Shown piece after piece: positions 1 through 9,154 of a stretch of DNA of 64,000 nt (within the stretch, counting starts at the first letter, position 1; each line of letters starts with the position of its first letter). The DNA lies in assembly GCA_002315555.1 (NCBI GenBank), contig DCHF01000055.1:145734-209733 (forward strand). The letters are read 5' to 3'. The notes below the pieces were generated by a model. The model was not told where the DNA came from. It saw nothing but the letters and a program-made list of their open reading frames with translations, and ran no database searches. This stretch comes from Lachnospiraceae bacterium UBA1759 (lineage in GTDB: Bacteria > Bacillota > Clostridia > Lachnospirales > Lachnospiraceae). Made by a program: the position numbers and the translations under genes.

Positions 1-1173
1 CACCTCGGACACGAGGACGAGACCAACACGACGCCGGAGCAGTGGGCCTTTGCGGATTACATGCGGGACACGCATCACATGGAGATGCATGAGCCCACCC
101 CCTTTGCCCTGGAAAACCAGTTCCCCTACAGAAACATCTCCTCAGCCTTCAAATTCATCGACGGCGTGGAGGAGGGAACTCCCTTCTTTACCTGGATCTC
201 CTTTGCGGAGCCTCATAATCCCTTCCAGGTCCCGGAGCCCTACTTTGACATGTTCCCGCCGGAGGCGCTGCCGCCGGTCCATGCGACAAAGGACGACATC
301 CCGCAGAAGGGCGCACGCATGGAGTGGCTCAGAAGCATCTGGGAGCAGGTCCTCGGTGATGACATCGAGAATCGCATTCTCCGCTCGCGCTCCAATTACC
401 ACGGCATGCTGCGCCTGATCGATGACCAGGTGAAGCGTCTGATCGAGGGCCTGAAGTCCCGCGGACTTGAGGACGATACGATCCTTCTGTATCTCTCTGA
501 CCACGGCGATTTTGTCGGTGAATACGATCTGATCCGCAAGGGCGTCGATCTGCCGGACATCCTCTGCCACATCCCGATGATCTGGTGGGGCGGTGGCGTG
601 CGGAAGGCCGGAAGAGTCACGGACAGCTTCGTGAGCATCGTTGACATCCTGCCGACCATCTGTGACATCCTCGGGGAGGAGATTCCCTTCGGCTGCCAGG
701 GCCGCTCGATCCTGCCGCTTCTTACCGGTGAGGACATTCCGGAAAATGAGTATGATTCCGCTTATTCCGAGAGCGGCTTCTCCGGTCTCTACTGGAACGA
801 TGAGGATGAGCTCGATGTCGTGACGGAGGGCACCTGTCCGCCGGAAATGGACCGCTTCGACTGTCTGAACACCTGGACCCAGTGCGGCCAGATCCGTTCC
901 TACTGGAAGGACGATCTCCGCATTCAGGTCGACATGCTCGGGAAGGGCTGGCTCTATGACCTGAAAAACGACCCCTTTGAGCGTAAAAACCTGTGGGATG
1001 CACCGGAGTATCAGCAAAAGAAGGCTGAAATGCTCACCGGACTCACGGCCTCCATGCTCCGCGCAGTGGATACGCTTCCGGCGCCGCACTGGCGCTACCG
1101 CGTCAAGGTCCATCCGAAGGGCTACTGGTTTGACGAGTTGTTTAAGGCAGAGGACCCCGGCGTCAGGGAATAA
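1..1173 (+). CDS. Sulfatase, C-terminal part (cut by window start)
   Basis: Hydrolyses sulfate esters, probably on a glycan or aryl sugar (family knowledge of the alkaline phosphatase/sulfatase superfamily). The frame is open back to base 1, so the N-terminus with the catalytic Cys/Ser motif lies outside the window. About 390 residues are visible. The metal-binding DHGD motif followed by xxGEY is at about residue 167 of the visible part, and IPMIWWGGG, typical of the sulfatase core, follows. The C-terminus (GWLYDLKNDPFERKN) matches the usual sulfatase tail that reads YDLxxDPxE. It is followed by an ABC sugar importer on the same strand, which fits uptake of the desulfated product. The substrate cannot be told, and the formylglycine residue cannot be checked here. 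Confidence 0.9.
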   Translation, partial: HLGHEDETNTTPEQWAFADYMRDTHHMEMHEPTPFALENQFPYRNISSAFKFIDGVEEGTPFFTWISFAEPHNPFQVPEPYFDMFPPEALPPVHATKDDIPQKGARMEWLRSIWEQVLGDDIENRILRSRSNYHGMLRLIDDQVKRLIEGLKSRGLEDDTILLYLSDHGDFVGEYDLIRKGVDLPDILCHIPMIWWGGGVRKAGRVTDSFVSIVDILPTICDILGEEIPFGCQGRSILPLLTGEDIPENEYDSAYSESGFSGLYWNDEDELDVVTEGTCPPEMDRFDCLNTWTQCGQIRSYWKDDLRIQVDMLGKGWLYDLKNDPFERKNLWDAPEYQQKKAEMLTGLTASMLRAVDTLPAPHWRYRVKVHPKGYWFDELFKAEDPGVRE

Positions 1174-1214
1174 GCTGGCTTTTTGATGTAGTGTTTTTAC
1201 CTGTACGGCATTCT

Positions 1215-1233
1215 TATGTAAAGATTTTACATA
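1215..1233. promoter_or_regulatory. Perfect 8-bp inverted repeat, candidate operator
   Basis: TATGTAAA, three bases, then TTTACATA, upstream of the ABC importer. There is no T-run after it, so a terminator is unlikely. The symmetric AT-rich half-sites resemble a dimeric repressor or activator site. The regulator is unknown. Confidence 0.4.
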
Positions 1234-1265
1234 GAGAGCGACACTTTCTGAATTGTTTAACACAT

Positions 1266-1293
1266 TTTACAAAATGACGGAAAATGGTAATAT
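1266..1293 (+). promoter_or_regulatory. Possible promoter of the ABC importer
   Basis: TTTACA, 16 bases, then TAATAT, about 50 bases before the binding-protein start. Both boxes are imperfect and the region is AT-rich, so the assignment is tentative. Confidence 0.3.
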
Positions 1294-1345
1294 CATTATA
1301 TTAATGCGTGTGAAATCTGCACAAAAATGAAAAAGGAGAAGTACT

Positions 1346-2611
1346 ATGAAGAAAATTTTAGCTGTTGTACTGGCTGCTGTCATGGCTGTCGGTATGCTTG
1401 CAGGCTGCGGATCTTCCAAGAGCAGCGAAGGCAAGATCAAGGGCGCTAAGATCGAGTTTGCTACCAGACAGACCGGCGATACGCTTGAGCGTTTACGCAC
1501 TGTCGTTGCTAACTTCGAGAAGGAGAGCGGCGTTAAGGTCACCCTTACCGAGTATGCAAGCGAGGATTTCGAATCTGCACTGAAGACCCGTATGGCTTCC
1601 GGCGAGCTTCCGGATGTCTGGGAAACTCACGGCTGGTCCAGACTTCGTTACGGCGAGTATCTTGCACCGGTCAATGACGAAGCCTGGTATGCAAACGAGA
1701 ACGACCTGGCAAAGGGTATCCTTACCGGCGACGGTGACACCGCTTACGCTCTGATGCTCACCACCTCCGTTCTTGGTATCTGCGTTAACGTCACTGCTGC
1801 TGAAGAGTGCGGCGTCGATGTCTACGCGATCGAGACCTACGATGACCTGACCGAAGCTTGCCAGAAGATCGTTGATGCAGGCAAGGTTCCGTTCGTTACC
1901 AACCGTTCCGGCGGTGACTTCACTCACGTCGGCGGCCAGTTCACCACCTATGATGACGCTTTAGTCAACGATGCAGCTGCTCAGCTTGGCGGTACCTATG
2001 ACTTCGAGTCCTTCCGCGCTGAGATCAAGTGGTTTGCAGAGCTGATGGATATGGGCGCTTTCTGGCCGGATGTCACGACCGCTTCCGATCAGGACAACAC
2101 CGAGCGTTTCGCTAAGGGCGAATCCGTCTTCTACTTCGCTAACGGTGCGGACTTCTGCCGCAACGCTTCCGAGATCAACCACGATAACACCTACGCTGTC
2201 ATCGCTTTCCCGGCGATCCAGGACGGCGCTGCTAAGTACATGGCAGGTGGCGAAGGCTACGCAGTCGGTGCTTGGAAGGATTCCAAGAACCTTGCAGCAG
2301 CTAAGGCTCTTCTTGCTTACCTTGCTGAGCACGGCGGTGAGTTCGTCGAAGGTCTGTCTGCTATCTCTACCGTGAAGTCCGTTGACACTGTTACCACCAA
2401 ACTTTCTGAGGAAGCCATGGCAAAGTACAGCGATGCTGTCTATGTCAACATGTGGGACCGTGAGTATATGCCGTCCGGTATGTGGGGCGTCTTTGGTGAT
2501 GCTGTCAACCAGTTCTATGCTGACTGGTCCGACGAGAACATCGAAGTCATCCTTCAGTTCCTGAAGACGAACTACGATGAGAAGTATGCAGCAATGCATA
2601 GTGCAAACTGA
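1346..2611 (+). CDS. Sugar ABC transporter substrate-binding lipoprotein
   Basis: Family 1 extracellular solute-binding protein that captures an oligosaccharide outside the cell and hands it to the two permeases encoded next. It is 421 residues. A lipoprotein signal with lipobox LAGC is at about residues 18-21, followed by a Ser/Gly linker and a bilobed binding-protein fold with typical patches such as GELPDVWETHG and AGGEGYAVG. The start has a strong AAAAAGGAG site 7 bases upstream. Codon use is enriched in GCT, CTT and GTT, as in highly expressed genes. The importer has no ATPase gene here. In Firmicutes a shared MsmK-type ATPase encoded elsewhere usually serves such systems. Ligand unknown; the sulfatase and GH116 neighbours suggest a glycan fragment. 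Confidence 0.92.
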   Translation: MKKILAVVLAAVMAVGMLAGCGSSKSSEGKIKGAKIEFATRQTGDTLERLRTVVANFEKESGVKVTLTEYASEDFESALKTRMASGELPDVWETHGWSRLRYGEYLAPVNDEAWYANENDLAKGILTGDGDTAYALMLTTSVLGICVNVTAAEECGVDVYAIETYDDLTEACQKIVDAGKVPFVTNRSGGDFTHVGGQFTTYDDALVNDAAAQLGGTYDFESFRAEIKWFAELMDMGAFWPDVTTASDQDNTERFAKGESVFYFANGADFCRNASEINHDNTYAVIAFPAIQDGAAKYMAGGEGYAVGAWKDSKNLAAAKALLAYLAEHGGEFVEGLSAISTVKSVDTVTTKLSEEAMAKYSDAVYVNMWDREYMPSGMWGVFGDAVNQFYADWSDENIEVILQFLKTNYDEKYAAMHSAN

Positions 2612-2679
2612 TCGTTCACTGATCATCCAATAAGATCTATCAGGGTTTTATCATCCTGAGTGATAAACTTGGGAGACAG

Positions 2680-2707
2680 GCGTTTATGACCCTGCCTCCC
2701 ATTTTTT
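2680..2707 (+). terminator. Hairpin with T-run between binding protein and permease
   Basis: TGGGAG pairs with CTCCCA across an imperfect stem that also contains CAG/CTG, followed directly by six Ts and then the permease ribosome site. It probably acts as a leaky terminator that keeps binding protein in excess over the permeases. Confidence 0.7.
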
Positions 2708-2727
2708 AGTAATAGTGGGAGTCGACC

Positions 2728-3603
2728 ATGTTAAAGAAAAGAAAGATCAAAATGATGCTTTTGACCGTTCCCGGTCTCTGCCTGATCGCATTATTTGTCT
2801 TCGTTCCGCTGGTCAACGGAACGCGCATCGCGTTCTATAACTGGAACGGTTACGGAAAGACAATGAGATTTGTCGGATTGGACAACTTCATCGAGCTGTT
2901 CCGTGACGCAAGAATCGGAAGGACCACGATCAACACACTGATATATGGTATCGGAAGCTGCGTGCTGCAGAACATTCTGGGCCTCGCAGCGGCCATGTTT
3001 GTAAACAAGAAATTCCCTGGTCGAAATGCAATTCGTGCCATTTTATATATGCCGATCATGATCTCCGGCTTTGTCATGGGTCAGGTCATGAGATACATGT
3101 TCGTCTATGACAACGGTGTCATGAACGATATCCTGTATTATTTATTCGGCATGGAAAAGATCAACTGGCTGGATAATGCCTGGGTCGGTGTCACGATCAT
3201 CACCCTGATCAACAGCTGGCAGTATCTCGGCCTGTGTATGCTGATCTATCTGGCAGGCCTTCAGAGCGTGTCTCCGACCTACCTCGAGGCCGCGGCAATT
3301 GACGGCGCAAAGCCGCATCAGGTGTTCTTCAATGTCACCCTGCCGCTCCTGATCCCGTCCATCACGACGGCGGTCATCACCAACCTGATCGGCGGCTTAA
3401 AGCTGTACGAGATGGTCGTTGGTCTTACCTCCGGTGGTCCGAACCGCATGTCCGCATCGCTCTCTCAGTACATTCAGATCCTGTACTTTGATGATGAGCG
3501 CGCCGGCTATGCAGCAGCAGTCGGTATCTTCCAGTTCGTGCTGATCATGATTCTGGCAATGCCTTTGAACAAATATCTGAAGAGCAGGGAGATTGAAGCA
3601 TGA
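2728..3603 (+). CDS. Sugar ABC transporter permease, MalF/UgpA type
   Basis: Inner-membrane subunit of a carbohydrate ABC importer. It is 291 residues with about six membrane helices. The permease EAA loop is visible as YLEAAAIDGAKPHQ at about residues 188-201, the site that docks the ATPase. Helix 1 follows a positively charged N-terminus (MLKKRKIKM). It starts after a GTGGGAG ribosome site, and its stop overlaps the start of the second permease (ATGA), so the two are translationally coupled. It lies behind the leaky terminator after the binding-protein gene. Substrate unknown. Confidence 0.93.
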   Translation: MLKKRKIKMMLLTVPGLCLIALFVFVPLVNGTRIAFYNWNGYGKTMRFVGLDNFIELFRDARIGRTTINTLIYGIGSCVLQNILGLAAAMFVNKKFPGRNAIRAILYMPIMISGFVMGQVMRYMFVYDNGVMNDILYYLFGMEKINWLDNAWVGVTIITLINSWQYLGLCMLIYLAGLQSVSPTYLEAAAIDGAKPHQVFFNVTLPLLIPSITTAVITNLIGGLKLYEMVVGLTSGGPNRMSASLSQYIQILYFDDERAGYAAAVGIFQFVLIMILAMPLNKYLKSREIEA

Positions 3604-4436
3604 TTGAAAAGAAGAGAAGCGTACCCGCAAAGATCGGCATTGCCGTTACTTGTTTCCTGATCGTCCTGATCTACGTTTTCCCCTTCTACATCGTCGGAAA
3701 CGTATCCCTGAGAGACATCACAGACCTCAGCTCCCGCCTGCTTCCCACGAAGGGCGGAAGCTTCCAGAACTATGTCAAGGTCCTTGAGAACAAGGAATTC
3801 TGGACCAGCTTTGTCAACACCGTCATCTACTGTGCCTTCGAGATCATGTTCCTGATCCCGATCGCCGCGATCGGCGGCTACTCCCTGGCCCGCACCAAGA
3901 ACTTCTTTACCACCACGATCCGTTCGCTGAACATCCTGATCATGATGATCCCCGGCACCGCATTGCTTGTCGGTACCTACGGTCTGATGGTCAAGCTGCA
4001 CCTGACGAACAGCCTGATCGGCATGGCCCTCCTCGGTGCCGGCGGCGGCATGACGGGCGGTATGTTCTTCTATACCACCTTTACCACGATGATCCCCACG
4101 GAGCTCGATGAGGCGGCCGCAATCGATGGCGCAGGCGTCGTCCGCACCTATTTCCAGATCATCTTCCCGCAGTTAAAGGCCATCACGGTCACCCGTGTTA
4201 TCAACATCATCATCGGCTGCTGGAACAACTACCTGATGCCGATGTACATGCTGCAGAAGGGCAGTAAGTTCACCCTTCTTCTGTACGTCAGAAAGCTCTT
4301 CACGGGCCAGAAGGTCCAGTCCGTACCGCTTGCCTTTGCAGGCTGTGCACTGATGGTCGTCCCGGTCCTGATCATGTATTTCTCCATGCAGAAGTACATC
4401 ATCGGCAGCCAGCTTGACAGTGCGGTCAAGGGCTGA
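3600..4436 (+). CDS. Sugar ABC transporter permease, MalG/UgpE type
   Basis: Partner membrane subunit of the importer, 278 residues, about six helices. The EAA loop reads ELDEAAAIDGAG at about residues 163-174. The ATG overlaps the stop of the preceding permease by four bases. It is followed by a long-loop terminator hairpin, so the importer is a three-gene unit without an ATPase. The usual MalG-like length and topology make the call safe; the sugar is not known. Confidence 0.93.
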   Translation: MIEKKRSVPAKIGIAVTCFLIVLIYVFPFYIVGNVSLRDITDLSSRLLPTKGGSFQNYVKVLENKEFWTSFVNTVIYCAFEIMFLIPIAAIGGYSLARTKNFFTTTIRSLNILIMMIPGTALLVGTYGLMVKLHLTNSLIGMALLGAGGGMTGGMFFYTTFTTMIPTELDEAAAIDGAGVVRTYFQIIFPQLKAITVTRVINIIIGCWNNYLMPMYMLQKGSKFTLLLYVRKLFTGQKVQSVPLAFAGCALMVVPVLIMYFSMQKYIIGSQLDSAVKG

Positions 4437-4462
4437 TCGTCAATAAAAGCATTAAAGCATTC

Positions 4463-4533
4463 AAAGCCTCCGCTCAGTCGGATCTGCGGCTTTTCCGTCA
4501 ACGGAGGGCCCGGGGCACGAGCGGAGGCTTTTT
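4463..4533 (+). terminator. Terminator after the ABC importer
   Basis: AAAGCCTCCGCTC at 4463-4475 pairs perfectly with GAGCGGAGGCTTT at 4519-4531 and ends in a T-run. The loop is unusually long (about 43 bases) and may hold a second small hairpin. Confidence 0.65.
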
Positions 4534-4540
4534 GAGTCTT

Positions 4541-4558
4541 CACATCTGTACGGATGTG
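4541..4558. promoter_or_regulatory. Dyad upstream of GH116
   Basis: CACATC, six bases, GATGTG: a perfect inverted repeat just upstream of a possible minus-10 box (TATAAG at 4575-4580). Candidate operator for the GH116 gene; no regulator assigned. Confidence 0.3.
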
Positions 4559-4629
4559 TGTTAGTTTTATTTTGTATAAGGGGATGATCCCCGGAGAATC
4601 GGAAGAATTGTGTCAAAGGAGAAGAAGAC

Positions 4630-7182
4630 ATGTCTGTTTATACCGGAGAACAACTGCGGGAGATATCGTTCCCGATCGGCGGCATCGGTACCGGCTGTAT
4701 CGGGCTTGCGGGAAACGGAAGGCTGATCGACTGGGAGATCCTGAACCGGCCCGGAAAGATGCGCTGCAACGGCTTTACCCATCTTCTCGTGCGCGCTGAA
4801 AGGGACGGAAAAATGCTGGATGCCCGTGTGCTTCAGGGCGATTACACCGGAAGCGGCACAGGCGGAGAAACCACGGGAATCTATCGCGGAAACGGCGGCT
4901 ACGGCTATGGCTTCGGACCCTACCGGGGGACGATGGTCGGACTTCCGCATTTCAAAAACACGGTGTTTTCCGGCGAGTTTCCCTTTGCGGACATCGACTT
5001 TTCCGATGACTGTTTCCCCGGGCGTGTCACGCTTCGGGCCTTCAATCCCTTCATTCCGTTAGATGCCTTCGATTCCTCCCTGCCTGCTGCCTTTTTCGAG
5101 GTGGTCTTTGAGAATACGACCGATGAGGCGATCGACTACAGTGCCCTGTTCTCCCTGAACAATCTGCTGCCCTTTGCAACAACAGTAAATGAACACTTCT
5201 CTGAAAAAGGGGTGGAGGGCATCTTCATGCGGAGCACGGCACTCCCTGAGGATGACATGCATTACGGCTCACTGTGCCTTCTCACATCGGCGGAGGAAGC
5301 CTTTGTGCAGGAATACTGGTACCGCGCGCCCTGGTTCGACAGCCTGGAGACCTACTGGCGCGAGGTCAATACCCCCGGACCGTTACATGAGAGAGCATAT
5401 GCTGTCGAGACCCGCGACCGGTCCGAGCGGATCGATTTTGACGGAGAGGACATGGGAACGGTCGGCGCATGTCTTCACTTGGCGCCCGGAGAGAAGAAGT
5501 GTGTCCGCTTTATCATGACCTGGTACTTCCCAAACTGCGCGGCCTATTGGAATGAGCCTGCGGATGCGGGGCTCGATCCCCAGTGGAGGAACTGGTATGC
5601 GACAGTCTTTAAGGATGCGCGGGACTGTGCCCTTTACGCAGCCGAGCACAGCCATGTGCTCTATCTTCGGACTTTGGATTTTAAGGAGACCCTGTACAGG
5701 ACCACGCTCCCGGCGTCCTGCATCGAGGCGGCGTCTGCGAACCTGTCGATCCTGAAATCTGCGACGGTGCTCCGGCTGGAGGACGGCTCCTTCTACGGCT
5801 TTGAGGGCTGCAGCGCGGACAGTGGCTGCTGTGAGGGCTCCTGTTCTCACGTATGGAATTATGCCTATGCGCTTCCGTATCTGTTTCCGGAGCTGGAGCG
5901 CTCCATGCGGGATCTCGAATACCGCTACAGCATGAGGGAGGACGGCTCCGTCTCCTTCCGCCTGAAGCTTCCGCTCGGCAGCGGGCGCTTTGATTTCCGT
6001 GCCTGCGTGGACGGTCAGATGGGCGGTGTGATCAAGACCTATCGCGATTTCAAGCTCTGCGGCGATATCAGCTGGCTCCGGGAAAAGTGGCCCGCGGTAA
6101 AGAAATCCCTGGAATTTGCCTGGTGTCCGACCAACGAGGATGAATGGGATGCGGACATGGACGGTGTCATGGAGGGACGACAGCACCACACCCTTGACAT
6201 GGAGCTCTTCGGTCCCTCCTCCTGGCTGAACGGCTTTTACCTTGCGGCTCTGAAGGCGGCGGCTGAGATGGCTGAGCTCGTCGGTGAGCCGGAGAACGCG
6301 GAAAAATACCGGGCCCTGTTTGAACGCGGAAAGAAAAAGACAGATGAGGAGCTCTATAACGGGACCTATTACATTCAGCGTGTGGATCTCAGAGACAGCA
6401 GTCTCCTGGAACGGCTGAACCGCGGAAAACCGCTTGTCGGAAAGGATACGGTCGACGCCTACTGGAACGAGGAGACCGGTGAGATCAAGTATCAGATCGC
6501 AAACGGCAGCTGTATCGATCAGGTGATCGGCGGGTGGCACGCGGCTCTTGCGGGACTCGGAGAGATCTTCGATCACGAGCAGACGATCAGTGCCCTCCGC
6601 TCGGTCTATCGGTATAACTACAAGAAGTCCTTCCGGAATGAGTTCAATCCCGCGCGCCTCTATGCCTATGACGATGACGGCGGTGTCAAGATCTGCGACT
6701 GGCCGAGGGAGGCGGTGAAGCCGGCGATTCCGCTCACCTATGCAAATGAGATCTTCTGCGGCATGGAATATGCCTCTGCATCCCACATGATCTGCGAGGG
6801 ACTTCTTTCGGAGGGCTTCGAGATCGTTGACTCCATCCGCGCGCGCTTTGACGGCACCCGCAGAAATCCGTGGAATGAGTTTGAATGCGGCAGTAACTAC
6901 GCGCGCTCCATGGCGAGCTTTGCGCTGATCCCCTCGATCCTCGGCTACACCTGCGACCTCTATCGCGCGCAGTTAAGCTTTTTACCGAAGGAAACAGGCG
7001 ATGTGCGCGGCTTTTTCTCCTGCGCGTCCGGCTGGGGCGAATATGTGTATGAAAACGGCCGGAGCCGGATCGAGCTTCATGAAGGGCGGATCCGGATCTC
7101 GAAGCTTACGGTCCCGGAGGGCACCTTTGAATTCGGAAATGGCCTGGAGGTCACACCGGACGAGGCCTTTATCATCTCGTAA
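4630..7182 (+). CDS. GH116 beta-glycosidase (GBA2-like)
   Basis: Retaining beta-glucosidase or beta-xylosidase family related to non-lysosomal glucosylceramidase. It is 850 residues with no signal peptide, so cytoplasmic. The N-terminal domain opens with the family signature PIGGIGTGCIGL at about residues 17-28. The (alpha/alpha)6 catalytic domain carries EGRQHHTLD at residues 515-523 with ELFGPSSW just after (the family's nucleophile region) and CIDQV with Asp at about 630 (the family's acid/base region). NPARLYAYDDDGG and the following KICDWPR also match the family. It starts after AAAGGAGAAG. It lies downstream of the sugar importer, separated by a terminator, so it may have its own promoter. 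Exact sugar specificity is not visible. Confidence 0.9.
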   Translation: MSVYTGEQLREISFPIGGIGTGCIGLAGNGRLIDWEILNRPGKMRCNGFTHLLVRAERDGKMLDARVLQGDYTGSGTGGETTGIYRGNGGYGYGFGPYRGTMVGLPHFKNTVFSGEFPFADIDFSDDCFPGRVTLRAFNPFIPLDAFDSSLPAAFFEVVFENTTDEAIDYSALFSLNNLLPFATTVNEHFSEKGVEGIFMRSTALPEDDMHYGSLCLLTSAEEAFVQEYWYRAPWFDSLETYWREVNTPGPLHERAYAVETRDRSERIDFDGEDMGTVGACLHLAPGEKKCVRFIMTWYFPNCAAYWNEPADAGLDPQWRNWYATVFKDARDCALYAAEHSHVLYLRTLDFKETLYRTTLPASCIEAASANLSILKSATVLRLEDGSFYGFEGCSADSGCCEGSCSHVWNYAYALPYLFPELERSMRDLEYRYSMREDGSVSFRLKLPLGSGRFDFRACVDGQMGGVIKTYRDFKLCGDISWLREKWPAVKKSLEFAWCPTNEDEWDADMDGVMEGRQHHTLDMELFGPSSWLNGFYLAALKAAAEMAELVGEPENAEKYRALFERGKKKTDEELYNGTYYIQRVDLRDSSLLERLNRGKPLVGKDTVDAYWNEETGEIKYQIANGSCIDQVIGGWHAALAGLGEIFDHEQTISALRSVYRYNYKKSFRNEFNPARLYAYDDDGGVKICDWPREAVKPAIPLTYANEIFCGMEYASASHMICEGLLSEGFEIVDSIRARFDGTRRNPWNEFECGSNYARSMASFALIPSILGYTCDLYRAQLSFLPKETGDVRGFFSCASGWGEYVYENGRSRIELHEGRIRISKLTVPEGTFEFGNGLEVTPDEAFIIS

Positions 7183-7378
7183 GGGTGGCCGGGCGAAGAA
7201 GGCGTCACGCAGGGAGATGATGACAGTGTCAATGTGAGCTGCCTCAGCAGGCTGTGTGAAAAGGTGGTTTAATAGTAGAAATGCTCTTCATATCTTCTCG
7301 CGGTATCCGGCAGGGCAGGATGAGCGGAGCGGGGGCTGCAGAAGAAAAACGGCCGTGCCCTGCACGGCGGGAGGTCGA

Positions 7379-8203
7379 ATGTCTAAAAAAATCGTTTCAG
7401 TTCAGGATATTTCATGCTATGGGCAGTGTTCTCTCACGGCGGCTCTGCCAGTACTCTATGCGCGCGGCATCGAGACCGCGATCCTTCCCTCGGGAATCCT
7501 CAGCACCCACACGGGTGGCTTTAAAAATGTCACCTTTCTGGATCTCACGGATGAGATGGCAAGGATCCTCGCCCACTGGAAGAGCGAGCAGCTGACCTTT
7601 GATGCGATCTACACGGGCTACATCGGGGATGCGCGGCAGTTCGACATGATCGGGGAGATGAGGTCCATGCTGAATCCCGGCGGCCTTCTGATCGTCGACC
7701 CCGCGATGGCGGACCACGGAAAAATGTACGCCGGCCTCTCTGCGGAGATCGAAGCGGGCATGCGGAAGCTCGTGACCGGGGCAGACATCATCCTGCCGAA
7801 CCTGACCGAGGCCAGCTTTTTACTGGGCCGGCCGTACAAGGAGAGGTTCACGGTCGATGAACTGAAGGACATGGCGCGCGCCCTTTCAGCGATGGGGCCG
7901 GACATTGTGATCCTGACCGGCGCACAGAGTGACGAGGCGCACATCGGCGCGCTGGCTTATGAAAAAAAGTCCGATACCTTCACCTCGTATTACGGTGAGA
8001 AGCAGGTGCGGAGCTACCACGGCACAGGCGACCTGTTTTCAGGCATTCTGGTGGCGGACATCATGAACGGCATGACGCTCAAAGAGACCCTGAAGGATGC
8101 CTGTGACTTTGTGATCGCAGCCATCAAAAAGACGCTTCCGGACGAGAGCCACAGCTATAGTGTGAAGTTTTCGGAGGTGTTAGCGGAAGAGCGGAAAAGA
8201 TGA
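7379..8203 (+). CDS. Pyridoxamine/pyridoxal kinase-like (PfkB/ThiD fold)
   Basis: Predicted cytoplasmic kinase that phosphorylates pyridoxal or pyridoxamine for vitamin B6 salvage. It is 274 residues from the ATG at 7379, which has a GGGAGGTCG site just upstream. An in-frame ATG at 7256 would add 41 residues without family similarity. Seen: SVQDISCYGQCSLTAALPVL near the N-terminus, matching the substrate loop of the PdxK/PdxY family, and HGTGDLFSG with the catalytic Asp at about residue 218, the ribokinase-fold anion hole. The size matches the family. A hydroxymethylpyrimidine kinase role is possible but less likely. It is followed by a strong terminator. Confidence 0.85.
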   Translation: MSKKIVSVQDISCYGQCSLTAALPVLYARGIETAILPSGILSTHTGGFKNVTFLDLTDEMARILAHWKSEQLTFDAIYTGYIGDARQFDMIGEMRSMLNPGGLLIVDPAMADHGKMYAGLSAEIEAGMRKLVTGADIILPNLTEASFLLGRPYKERFTVDELKDMARALSAMGPDIVILTGAQSDEAHIGALAYEKKSDTFTSYYGEKQVRSYHGTGDLFSGILVADIMNGMTLKETLKDACDFVIAAIKKTLPDESHSYSVKFSEVLAEERKR

Positions 8204-8236
8204 TGCCGTTTCCGGGCGAAAAGAAGAAAAAGAATG

Positions 8237-8275
8237 AAAAGGCGCTTCCCGCAAATTGTGGGAAGCGCCTTTTTT
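8237..8275 (+). terminator. Terminator after the B6 kinase gene
   Basis: AAAAGGCGCTTCCC pairs with GGGAAGCGCCTTTT around an 11-base loop, with a T-run after it. The A-run before it makes it usable from the other strand too, where the convergent SDR gene ends. Confidence 0.88.
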
Positions 8276-8310
8276 ATGGGCGTTCTGACAGTCTCAGAAG
8301 GATTGCCGGA

Positions 8311-9114
8311 TCAGTTCGCTAAGGAGTAGCCGCCGTCGATGGTGAAGACGGAACCGGTGATCTGCTCGGAAGCATCGGATGCAAGGTAGATAGCCATTGC
8401 AGCGATCTCGATCGGCTTGCCCCAGCGGCCGGTCGGGGTATGATCGGTCCAGAAGGAGTACAGCTTGTTGAGCTCTTCCTGATCACCGACCGGAGTCAGG
8501 TCAGACTCGGTGTAGCCGGGAGCGATCGCGTTGACACGGATCTTGAAGGGAGCCCATTCGTGAGCAAGCATCTTGGTCATGCGGTTAGCACCTGCCTTAG
8601 CGGAGTTGTAGGAAACCATTCTCTGCGGAAGGTTAACGATCTCAGCTGCGTTAGAGGTGATGTTGATGATGCTGCCCCAGCCCTGCTCGCGCATGTGCTT
8701 GGCAACCATGACGGACATCTTGAAGTAAGAGGTCAGGTCGAGGTCGATGACTCTGGTCCACTCCTTCCAGTCGTTCTTGTCTGCATCCATGGAATCGAAG
8801 AAGGTACCTGCACCTGCGTTGTTAACAAGAACGTTGATGGTACCGAAATCAGCAATGACGTCCTCAACGACCTTTTCGATCGCGCCGTCAGCCAGTAAAT
8901 CGCACTCATAGTACTTGATGGTGCAGTTCGGATACTTTGCCTGGATCTCTTCAACTACAGCAGCGCCCTTGACTGCGTTTCTGCCGCAGAATGCAACGTT
9001 TGCACCCATCTCGCAGAAGCCGTCTGCCATGCCCTTGCCAAGGCCCTGGGTACCTCCGGTGATGAATACGTTAAGTCCTTCAACGCTGAATGCGTTCTTC
9101 ATGCTGGTGATCAT
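8311..9114 (-). CDS. SDR family NAD(P)-dependent oxidoreductase
   Basis: Short-chain dehydrogenase/reductase that interconverts a hydroxyl and a ketone. It is 267 residues, classical SDR. The Rossmann motif TGGTQGLG is at about 19-26, NNAGAGT at 98-104, catalytic Ser154, and the YNSAK pair Tyr169/Lys173. It ends in the usual FTIDGGYS tail. The best resemblance is to gluconate 5-dehydrogenase or 3-oxoacyl reductase-like SDRs. It has a GGAGGAAAC site before the ATG. It is the second gene after the old-yellow-enzyme gene, 40 bases downstream, so the two probably act on the same ring or enone substrate. Substrate not determined. Confidence 0.9.
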   Translation of the reverse strand: MITSMKNAFSVEGLNVFITGGTQGLGKGMADGFCEMGANVAFCGRNAVKGAAVVEEIQAKYPNCTIKYYECDLLADGAIEKVVEDVIADFGTINVLVNNAGAGTFFDSMDADKNDWKEWTRVIDLDLTSYFKMSVMVAKHMREQGWGSIINITSNAAEIVNLPQRMVSYNSAKAGANRMTKMLAHEWAPFKIRVNAIAPGYTESDLTPVGDQEELNKLYSFWTDHTPTGRWGKPIEIAAMAIYLASDASEQITGSVFTIDGGYSLAN

Positions 9115-9154
9115 TTTTGTTTCCTCCTGTGTTAATTGTATTTTTATTGTTTAA

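Noticed and set aside
5383..6786. 467-residue minus-strand ORF
   Set aside because: Antisense to the GH116 gene, which has clear catalytic motifs; no ribosome site or family features.
7256..7378. 41-residue N-terminal extension of the B6 kinase
   Set aside because: No similarity to the family, and a good ribosome site lies just before the ATG at 7379.
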